Made by a program: the position numbers and the translations under genes. Positions 54,710 through 64,000 of a stretch of 64,000 nucleotides of DNA are shown here, piece by piece. Under the pieces are notes generated by a model, which saw only the letters and a list, made by a program, of their open reading frames with translations, was not told where the DNA came from and did no database searches. Source of the DNA: Haemonchus contortus (Eukaryota > Nematoda > Chromadorea > Rhabditida > Trichostrongylidae); the NCBI GenBank assembly GCA_000469685.2, contig LS997565.1:11166505-11230504 (forward strand), read 5' to 3'. Position 1 is the stretch's first letter. Every line of letters begins with the position of its first letter.

Positions 54710-57438
54710 CAAGATGATGAACATTTTTGAGTGGGATGATGGGCATGGGAGGAGGTATGGCGGACGGTATAGTTGTACAATGCGTGCCTATTCTGCTGCA
54801 TTCATCGATGCCGATTCGGCTAAAGTTGCTGAACTGAATTATGGCGGAAAGGTTCGTTTTGCAGAGAAATTGATATTCGTTTAATAAATTTTTGAAATCT
54901 TCACTTTTTCTCAGATTTTACTACCCAATTCCACTTTGGATTACCTGATACGATACAATGTGCCTTATCCTATGCTCTTCAAAGTGAGTATCTTGTTTCT
55001 CCGTCAACAGGTACCATTCTTTGTTCTTTTTCAACCGACTGATGATCTTGCAGGTGTCGTCAGTCAGTGAAAATGCGCGATCTACTAACTGTGGTGTACT
55101 GGAGTTTTCTGCTCCAGAAGGGAAGTGTTATCTTCCTCAGTGGGTGGGTTCCCTTCAAGTTCACTAAACTCTACAAATAGAAGAGCTGCTGTCACTGTAA
55201 TTAGATGGTTTACCAAGTTATTTCCCTTTCAAAATTTAGATGATGAAGCAGTTACGTATCGATGAGGGTGCTGAAGTTCGTGTAGACTCAGTGACACTTC
55301 AAGCAGCTACATATGCGAAACTCAAACCGCAATCACTCGAATTCCTGAACATCAGTAATCCAAGGTTAGTCGTCTTATGTCTGTGACAGTTTAGCACAGT
55401 ATGGTTCTACGCTTTTTTCTTGTTTTGTTTAATACAATCCGCGGTCAAGTACTAGTCAACGCAAGTACTTTATTGAGTTTTATATGGCTTTTTGTGTTTT
55501 CTTTTTGCGTTCATTCCGAAAAACCATTTTTACTCCATTCTGTTCATTCTAATGTTAAAAAGTAGTAAAATGTGTAAACTATACGTTTCCTCTTCTTAGA
55601 CTATGTCTTCGATTTTCACATTGAGATACTAAACTTCAGTTTTCAAATTCAGTTGTAGAGAATTCCCAAGATTACTGTCGTAGTCTTCCGATCAGAATTG
55701 ACTTCAAGTCATGTAATTGGTTTCTACTCAGTCATTCGCTATTCAAAAAAAAAACGCATGCCATACGCCACATTCCTGATGTAGAAAAAGCGTTACTAGA
55801 TGTAGGCAAATTATATGAGCAGCGTCCCAGTGTGATTAGTTGTGAAAGTAAAGGTCGAATGTGGTGAAGATGATTGTTTCAGGGCTGTGCTCGAAGTAGA
55901 ACTACGAAAATTCGCTTGTTTAACGAAAAACGACGTCATCGCTGTTTTGGTTCGTTTTTTTACTTGAACGGCATTTTGCTGTTAGGTCTTCATTGACGTT
56001 TTCGTTTCCGTTTTTTGCGAACCGGTCCTTATTCGATCGTTCATTTTCAGTATGCGGATCAAGTACTCGAGTTTCTGGTCCAAGAAGTGAAGCCCAGTAA
56101 TGCTGTATGTATAATCGAATGCGATCTGAATCTGGACTTTGACGCACCTGAAGGATATGTCGAACAACCGACGTCTGGAAGATCTGGCACTGGTTTCAAG
56201 GTTATAATTTAGTTGTGTTGATAATTGTGACGTCTTGAAAATGTCTGGGTTATGGAGGGCGGGGAGTCATCATTCTTAAACAGTGCTTTGTTGAAGGTTT
56301 TTTTTTGGGAAAAAAGGATTTTATGTGTAATTTTTTCACTTCAAAAAAAGTATTTTGTTCAGCCTCCGGCGCCGGCCGTAAAAGCAGTGCCACCTCCGAG
56401 TGGTTCACATTTCTCAGCATTCAGTGGATCAGGGCAACGTTTGGACGGGAAAAAGAAGCCTTCTTCGAACAGTCTTTGTGCTGACCAAGCTGATGATCTT
56501 CTTGACAACTTACAAGCATTACCACCAGTCATTTGCATTGATGATTATAAGCCAGGTAAGCGTTCCTATCTCTTCCAAATAACATTGTTCTTAATGCTTT
56601 GAAAGCGCAGAGTTGCTTTCTATTTTGGAGTTATTAATACAGTAACGAACTGCGATAGGTTGCCGCGTCATCGTTGATCTCTCTAGAGAAGGAGGCTAGA
56701 AATCACATTGGAAGTTAGGCTCTAGGCCTACACTTCGCCACTCGGAATCGTGCCTGGCGTGGCGTAAGCCGGCAGGTGGAAAGCGTGCAGCGTCCTTGTG
56801 CAATCTTTCTCGTCATTGCTCAACTCATCCGAGCCTCGTCATTGTTCAATTTCTTCCCCATCTAGGTAATATGCATCATCTAGTTGGTCATAAACTTACT
56901 GTAATGAGTATCGGCTTGTTCTTCAGATACTTTATTTGGCTTAATTACATAGTAAGACTAAATTCTTCCAGTCTAAATTGGTAATAGGAGTCATACTGTA
57001 CTACAAAAAGCTGGATTGGTTTGAGAAGTCCGAGACTTGTTTTTCTTAAGTACACTCAAGCATTGGACTTCCAGTCAGATTTCTGGTTGGCCTGGACGAG
57101 TATCGATCTTGGATTCGATCTTCGGGCCATGCGCTTGTTAGTATGGAGTGGTGATAGTAGTGACACTTGTAGTTACTCCTTGAATAGGTTTAGCAGGAAA
57201 TTTGAACGACGTCCAAATATTTGCTCATTATTCAAATATTTAGAAGTTCTATGAAAAGCCAGATTAGACGCCCTGAAAACTCAACAGCTTGGACATTTCA
57301 GGAAAGTTGTCATTCATACGGTACGACTACAAGTCCCGCTTTGACACAGAACGTGAATTACAAGAAGCAAAGTTAGCTGCTACCAAGAAAGCCATACCGT
57401 TCGAGGGGTCAAGTGCAACCATAAGGAAACGATATTGA
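54710..57438 (+). CDS. ufd-1: Ubiquitin fusion degradation protein 1
   Basis: Eight coding exons: 54,714(ATG)-54,851, 54,915-54,983, 55,054-55,143, 55,240-55,364, 55,883-55,949, 56,051-56,200, 56,363-56,555 and 57,302-57,438 (TGA). All are GT-AG and in phase, giving 322 aa, slightly longer than the human protein. The ATG lies four bases after a 3' splice site (AG at 54,708-09), so trans-splicing is likely; a second ATG follows at once. The UFD1 N-terminal barrel domain is clear: YNVPYPMLFK, CGVLEFSAPEGKCYLPQWMM, AKLKPQSLEFLNISNPR, LRKFACLTKNDVIAV and IIECDLNLDFDAPEGY. The C-terminal third is Pro/Ser-rich, with late motifs LSFIRYDYK and IPFEGSS. UFD1 pairs with NPL4 on the p97/CDC-48 ATPase to extract ubiquitinated proteins. 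AATAAA at 57,621-57,626 may be the polyadenylation signal. Confidence 0.96.
57086..57145 (-). repeat. SINE family A relic in the UFD1 last intron
   Basis: TGGCCTGGACGAGTATCGATC followed by TGGATTCGATC and GGCCATGCG resembles the tRNA-head end of family A, strongly diverged. The tail and body are not recognisable. Confidence 0.35.
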
Positions 57439-57626
57439 ACGCAACAGGTTCCATCGCTTACTTGTCACTTCGAAGTATTTGTAATGTGAATTCCCTTGTA
57501 ATCTGTACACAGTGGCCTTAGTTACAGGCCACTCGGAAAATATTCACGGAGTTTTGTTTCTCTTGAGAATCCATCTTGAGCTCCCATTTCAATTATTTAC
57601 TAAACTTGAATGTAAATGTAAATAAA

Positions 57627-58843
57627 CGGTGGTGAATAAATATAATTTTTATTTTTGTATTGTACTTTTGTAATGCTTTTTATTGCTGGATATGGTTTTT
57701 GATTTAGGATGCTCAGAGAGTTCGAAGATGTGGTAATCATTTTTTCGAGAAGTTCGAGGTCATCAAGCGGGTTAGGGTTGAGGGATGGGCGGGGTTTGAG
57801 AGGTGGGCCGTTTTTGTCGCTTCCGGTTATGCCGTCTAGCAATAGGACTTTTACGCTTTGTGACGGAGCATTTTTTTGCTTTTGATTATCGAGTCGTAAT
57901 GGTTGGATCTTCGAATTTCTGGTCCTATCACTATACCTTGTGTTTATACTGTACAGTTATGGCCGTGCTTCCGGGAAAACCCCTCGGTGATTGCTCTTAC
58001 CACTAGTTGGATCTTATCATGTGTCCTATCAACTCCAAGAGAAGACCACTATTTCCTGCCATTAACTGAGGAAGCCTAGTAGTTGCCTCAACTGCAGAAG
58101 CAGTAAGCGCTTAGCTTCCCTCTCAGTTAACGAAGTGATGTCAAAGTGGACAACTGGCTATGTCAAGGGTTTCCAAAACCAATAGCTCCAGAAATGCAAC
58201 AGCAATTCCTTTAGGCCATGGTTGACTTCTGAGTTGAGCTATCGGTACTGGTGTAATGGTGTTTTTTTTTCTGGAAATGTTCCAAGTTTTGCATTTTTTG
58301 AATGGTTTTTCACTGACTCGCTAGCTGTTTTTTTTACTTAGCCTTTTCTTCTTGATAGCAAACACATGTGCCAGGTGCAGGGTCGAGCCTTATTTGCAGT
58401 TGAGTGGCTTTGTCAGTGAGACTTTCTCATGCGACTTCTCCGTGTGCTGCAGGGTTGCAAAGTTCTTGAGTCACCCTTTTTCCATGGTATTTTCATTTGG
58501 AAAGGAAGTAAAGGTTAAGAGGTTGTGAAAAAAGAGTAGAGAAGCAGAAAGGGATCGTAAGACATTCATGGTTTTCTTAATGTCCGAGAGGATTTTTACC
58601 GTGCAGGAGTTAAATGGGCTATTTTCCTCGTTCCAAACAAATAGTCTGAAGTGGGATGGAATAAATGAACGAACGAAGCGCCTTCGATTCCTGAATAGTT
58701 CTGTTACAGTTCTATCGACTACATCTACCCCTCAATACTGTGCGGTAATCAAGTGGACTCTACCAAAAGAAGAAAAAATAGAATGCCATATTTTCGTGCA
58801 TTCCAACGGGACTCTCATGCGTGTGTGTCACCTTTCTCATCAA
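57627..58843. other. No gene recognised
   Basis: A 97-codon plus-strand frame (58,568-58,861) has no recognised motif and overlaps the possible minus-strand exon. Otherwise the sequence is T-rich and featureless. Confidence 0.35.
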
Positions 58844-59036
58844 TCATCTTCGTCGCATTAACCACGCACATAGCTTTTTCAATGAATTGGGCATTGTTTG
58901 AATATCGGCGTTTTCGACGGAAAAACTCGGAGGGCGCCAGGGAACCCTCTTGTATGCGGCTCGCGCGATGTCCTCAATCGACGTCGCCGTCGTCAAGTTC
59001 TCACTCAAGTCCCGTTCCTCGAGCTCCAACGAGGTT
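58844..59036 (-). CDS. Possible 3'-terminal exon of an unrecognised gene
   Basis: A minus-strand frame with no ATG at its head runs from a possible 3' splice site (TTGAAG, 59,037-38) to a TGA at 58,844-58,846. It would encode 63 residues including EERDLSENLTTATSIEDIAR and NSLKKLCAWLMRRR. The charged, non-repetitive composition looks like coding sequence. The acceptor is poor, no upstream exon was identified, and the family is unknown. Confidence 0.3.
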
Positions 59037-62000
59037 CTTCAAGTAGCTGGATGGAACTCGATTGTCACTCCTATGATGTCTATTTTTGATTTCCCATATC
59101 ATTTCTCATTCTTGGTGGTTTTACAAACTGTAGTTTACCTTATTCCAGTCCATCTAAATAGGGAAGAAAGCAACCTGGGCGAACGAAATTGTGGGGTCTT
59201 CTCGGAAATCATTCGATTGTAGGTGTGGGCCGGGATTTTAACGCAACTTCGTTCGATAAGGAGTTTCGTGCTCCTTTTTTCCACAGCATGTTTGCAGACC
59301 CTGTAATTACTGTAGTTTCGGCGAAGTACGGTATCGGAAGCAAATTTCCAGACATCTCGTTCTTCTGCTTGAGTTGGTCTTTCCTTATTAACAATTTTAG
59401 GATGGAAAGGAAGGCCCCATCACATTATTTTCATCTGACATTCCCAATTGGGTGTTGAAAAGTCAAAAACCGAGGTTCTATAAGTTTGTAATATGCAGAG
59501 GAGTAATAGACATGATCTGAGTTCCGGGTAGCTCCCCATCTTCTGACCGTGGAGAGGACTAAAATCGTGGCCTTAGAATTCGAATAGCGTATTCCGTACC
59601 GTTCAGTTTGCCCCTTACGACGTCGCGATGGTAATCTCTGGTGGTGTTTTTGGTTTCACGTGGCGTTTTTGCTTAGTGTATCTTGTGGTCTTCAATTCGA
59701 TCAGATGAACGGGCATCGTTGAATGCCCCAATTTGTTTTTCAATCCTTAAGATCTTTATGTCTTGTTCTCTGTAGTATAGTGCTCATTATCCTTCAGTGT
59801 CGCTCAATTTCCTTCGAGAGGCCACTTTTAGCAGCTCCGTGTACTTTAAGGGACCGCCTCTTTCTTTCTTTAATTTTTAATCAAGGTTCTGAGAGCATGG
59901 CACTTGTTGATGTTCCCCGTCATTGCACTCACGAAAGGAAGTCTTTTGAGGTGCAGACATTCTCCACCTGCAAAAAGCAATTTATTCCTCTGCGAAGTTT
60001 GTCACATCAACTCCAGAAGATATGAAGTACTAGTTGTTAGGAGAACCATGATCTCTGTGATTCCTTCACTCCACTCTTGTCTGTCCTACATCGTTTCAAC
60101 ATTCCCTATTAGATTGCCGTAGGTTTTGTTCCCCTCCGAATAACTTTCTTTTACGTTCCTTCTTGGCCTCCGTTAAAGGATAGAGTATGACACAGGCAGT
60201 TTGATCATAGTACAGGAGCTAAACCACACGTTCAGCTCTTGGTCAGAATCACGGAGGTGACTTAATGAGCTAAAAAATTACTCAACAGCATAAATCCCTT
60301 TTTCCGTAAAGTTCTTTGAATCCGGGACTTCCTTAGGTGGTCGTTGACACCCTCTTGCCCACCCATATATGTGCAGTTGTCAACTAACTGGTGACTCACC
60401 CCTGGTTCCTTCCTCTTCCACCACGCCCTGTCCACCACCTAGATAAGTTGTGCGAATTGGATGTTCCTGTCTACGTGTTAAATACCTACAAGTACGGGTC
60501 CGAGTACCGTCCGAGACTGAAATTTTGTCCCCAAATCCCCAACATTGTAAGGAATACCCGCAGTTATTGGGTTATGGGGTTTGAGAACTAATGAAGAAGT
60601 GGATGGAAACAAAAAGCCTCACAAGTTTGGCGATTTATGGACAAAACTTCAGTACGATGGAAACAAGAAGCATTGGCAGATTAGTAAATGTTTATTCAGG
60701 GAAATACGATTGTTTTTCTCCTGCAGAAGAACCAAATGACAAGGTACAATCATTGCTAAGACCTACAAAAACGAGAGGAACTACCAAGTTCAACTCATGG
60801 GCCGACAGGATGGGGTCAAGACTTGGCGCATACTTCCTCAAAAATCAATGCTGAGATCGACTTGCTACAGCCGCCTTTGGCGGTTTGTTTTTGTGCCAAA
60901 GTCGGACACCACATTTTCTTACAACCCACATCATGTAGCAATATTTTTTGTTTTTTAATATTTCAAATTCCTTAAGCATCATCATCTACGAGTGTTGCCG
61001 TTCATAGCTAAACCCCATGCTATCAAACTCCAACAGCTGACTTACTGCCGATCTATGTTCGTTCGCCTCTTTAGAGTGACCTGGGCTTTTCCTCTTAAGG
61101 ATCAACCATCAAAGTGGCCTTCCAATCAGGCGATTCTCAGAGAATGAACGTTCTATTTCGATAAGTCCCTTTTCTGAAATACACCCTTCATTCGACTCCT
61201 ACTCATAGTTGCAGGAGATTGCCCAGAAAATCTGTGGCAATGCTGGTTGAAGCAGAATCAGATGAAGCTTCCAATCTACTATCCTGATCCAGTTCATCCA
61301 AGAGCGATGAGGTAAAATAATTTATGAGTCTGAAAAAGCTCAGATCCAGGTTCCGTTTAGACAAAGGCACGATAACGGGGAGCTAGTCCGTGCCCTATTT
61401 TCGTCCCAATTGATGGGTATCGCACAAAACATGAGGTTTCATGGGTTCTGATACGTTGCTGTTGCACTTGCAATTGTTGCGGCTATGAGATCCGCTTCAT
61501 CCACAGCCTCTCATTTGGACTCGGTCTTAGCTTTCTGGTACCGTGAATAAGAGCAGAAGGATTCGGGTGAGATGTAGATGGACAAAGAAGTGAAAATCCT
61601 GTGAAGGCCTTTCCCCCTTCCTCACCCCACCCCTAGCTCAACTTCTATGATGACTCTTTGGACCGTAAACAGCTAGGCTTCTCTTGTCCGATTGGGGTTC
61701 ATCGGTGGGCAGGTCCAAAATGATTCAGCAGTGTAATGCACGAACTTCGGCCCTAATCCTCAACCTAACTTGAAATTTAGGTGCATGTTTATATATGAAG
61801 TTTTTTATTTATTTTTATTTTCATAAGTAGATACAAATGCTGATGCTCGCTCCGAAGCAGCGAATTCCAACGAGCTTTTGCTCAGTTGAATATCTTCCGT
61901 TTGTTCGTTGGTCACCTTGGTCCCACGAACAAATGGAAGGACGGGAAAATTGCCCACGGGCTCAGAATTGATGCCTTTACCCAAATGCCACCGGATTGCC

Positions 62001-64000
62001 CTTTTTCCATTTTATCGTCAGGTAGCTTTGCTGACGGGAGAAATAGCAAACGTTAATGAGGACTAGGAGGGAGGGGGTTTAGCAGGGTAGGTAGGAGTTA
62101 GACATTTCTCCGTGCAGGCAATTCCACTAGTCTTCGAGCTTGTCGGCGTTCCGCGGTAGAAACTTGTTCATTCTTCGGGGAACATTGATAAATTTCATGT
62201 CGTTTTCGACAGCTGCCACTTTTTTTGGTGGATACTGTATGCGAAAATAACCCGTTCCCTATTTTTTTCTGAAAAAAGAAAAACGATATCGGCCTCGGTC
62301 TCGTTAAGAATGGGTGAAGAATGCCCATAACATTAGGTGTGTGAAAGAATTTCCATAGACCTACATCAAACAAAAAGAATCAGCCGTAAAATTTCCTCTT
62401 CTTGTGCCTCACAGCAGGCGACCACCCTTCCCCAAGGACGTGAACGTTTTTGAAAAACAAAAACTTTGACGTATCGTACAGGTCAATCGCTATCGATTTA
62501 TACGATTGATTTGATAAATTACCGTATCACGATAACTGTGAGAAAACGGTATGCGAACGTGGAAAGATTGAGAGACGAAAGCAAAAAGAAAAAAGAATGA
62601 AAGGAACGGGAAGTGGAAATGAGGTAACTTCTTCTTAGTTACTTTCAAGTAAGCTGATGTACCACCTTCGCGAAGTGAATCTGTATCGCAGAAAGTCAGG
62701 GCTTTGGGTAGGGCATGCGTCGGTAACTGTATCCAACCAGACCATTCAAGAGATCCGTAGTGAACAGGAGCTGATCAAATCCTGGTTTGAATACATTTTC
62801 CCACCCGAGGGCCCGGATTCCTTTCAATTTTCGTATGAATTTCCAATGGTTGGGTAAAACTTTTTGATAGCTCGATCCATCAGTTCAAATTGAACTCTCG
62901 AATAGAGCGCGAGCATCTTATGGGCTTCAGTGGGAGCCTTACATAAACGTAGAATTTTGATCCGAAAAAATGAGAATCAGGAGCTACACGAAGCTCCAGC
63001 CATCAAGTTCGAGGTACGTCTTCTTACTGTCGTTCGAGCGGAATCGGAAACTAAGGCCTGTCCGAAATGCGTAGTTCAACATCGATTTTCTTCGAACTGT
63101 TTACTCTGACATCGGAACGGAACGGGAGAGTTTCATGACCTCGCATTCTGACTTTACCAGTTGCATATATAAAAGCACAGTTACTATTGGAATGGTCTCG
63201 AAGATTTCCCTCTAGGACGAACCTGTTGACTCCCATGTATGCCATATGTGTCACTGTCACATCGAAAGAGAGATTAAAAATTGTCTACACTGATTTAAAC
63301 AACATTTGACATTGTTGGCTTACTGTAGCCAATGCTTTCTGCAACTGCAAGCTAATGACACCTCGTCCAAGTACCCTTTCAATGCCACTTCTCCTAACAG
63401 CCACGAACATAATCGTGGATACGGGTAACTAGATAATCCGACTAACCGGCAAAACGAAATAGGAGGCTTTTAAGTGGGACTTGTGGAGGCATGCTCCATT
63501 TCCGGGGACTAGCAGGGGTGAAGCATATACTAGCAAGTGATAGGTACGATATTATATCCAGTGGTCGCGAAACCTGTGCAAGTTCCGCTGGTCCCGTCTT
63601 TCCGAGTTTGAAATGTTCACGAAAAGACCAAGATTAATTGGACACTAGCGGTGGGTCGGCGAGGCGACAACAAAGCCGCTACCGGCCCCGCTGTCCGTCC
63701 CATATTTTGGACATTTCAGGAGCCTAGTCGCCTGTGTTTCAGAAAGCCAAGCCATAAGTCACCATGTCTTGATTCTGCCTGTCCTTCTTCTTAAGAAGGT
63801 AACAATGAAGGTAAATAGGTACTAACCATATTACTGGTTTGTATAAAGGGGCATAAAGGGCCCTATCCGTCACTAATACCTTCTTAAAAGAGCCCTTCCT
63901 GGCGTCTTCTTTGAGCCCATTGGGTGTATCCTACGTTCTCGATGCCCTTCAGAGGCGGCGGACGACGGCGGATGATGAATTCTCATGCCAGTACATGCAT
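59037..64000. other. Right end of the window, no firm genes
   Basis: I find no exon chain here. Frames at 60,591-60,854 and 62,657-62,857 are open for 66-87 codons but show no domain. 60,480-60,560 carries the SINE family B signature (GGGTCCGAGTACC, GAAATTTTGTCCCC) on the plus strand. 63,320-63,430 resembles the repeat at 12,983. Confidence 0.4.
60480..60590 (+). repeat. SINE family B copy, partial
   Basis: ACAAGTACGGGTCCGAGTACC holds a B-box-like core and GTCCGAGACTGAAATTTTG follows, as in the copies at 8,060 and 31,478. The A-box part is not clear. Confidence 0.5.

Noticed and set aside
58950..59222. Overlapping plus-strand frames at 58.9-59.2 kb
   Set aside because: They overlap the more protein-like minus-strand frame and lack domains or splice support.
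60591..62857. Frames at 60,591-60,854 and 62,657-62,857
   Set aside because: Open for 66-87 codons but with no recognised motif, no paired exons and no conserved neighbours.

Overview
The window looks like nuclear DNA of a nematode, most likely a strongylid (clade V, hookworm-like) worm. The genes have many short exons with GT-AG introns and T-rich 3' splice sites. Several start codons lie just behind a 3' splice site with no upstream exon in sight, as expected for spliced-leader trans-splicing. The proteins are metazoan (UCKL1, UFD1, GTPBP10, MADF and CYSTM families). The repeats are a mariner, a Penelope-like element (PLE), tRNA-derived SINEs and TTAA-flanked elements. The species assignment is inference.

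Layout. 1-18,000: gene-poor, repeat-rich DNA with SINE copies and a TTAA-flanked element. 18,588-25,939 (+): a MADF-domain gene whose central introns hold a degenerate mariner (20,720-22,000) and a SINE. 27,857-27,928 (+): an initiator tRNA-Met gene. 28,400-32,667 (-): a small CYSTM-like cysteine-rich membrane protein gene with three exons and repeat-filled introns. 34,307-35,468 (+): the 3' exons of an unrecognised acidic protein; one intron holds a cluster of 12-bp palindromes. 37,203-43,748 (-): a complete mitochondrial Obg-type GTPase gene (GTPBP10), 8 exons and 384 aa. Its first intron carries a SINE and a complex PLE insertion (39,483-43,460) with a 14-bp target-site duplication. 43,750-46,440: foldback repeats. 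46,450-47,385 (+): a possible membrane-protein gene, weakly supported. 48,915-53,401 (+): a complete UCKL1 (uridine kinase plus UPRT-like domain) gene, 15 coding exons and 548 aa. 54,710-57,438 (+): a complete UFD1 gene, 8 exons and 322 aa. 57,700-64,000: mostly unrecognised sequence with one possible 3' exon on the minus strand.

The genes do not form one pathway. UCKL1 acts in pyrimidine salvage, UFD1 in p97/CDC-48 ubiquitin-dependent extraction, GTPBP10 in mitochondrial large-subunit ribosome assembly, and the MADF protein probably in transcription. UCKL1 and UFD1 are head-to-tail neighbours, and from memory of C. elegans gene numbering the same pair is adjacent there. The most interesting signal is the PLE. 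It carries three intact copies of a hammerhead-ribozyme-like motif, two of them in the sense orientation of the host gene GTPBP10, so that intron may contain self-cleaving RNA.
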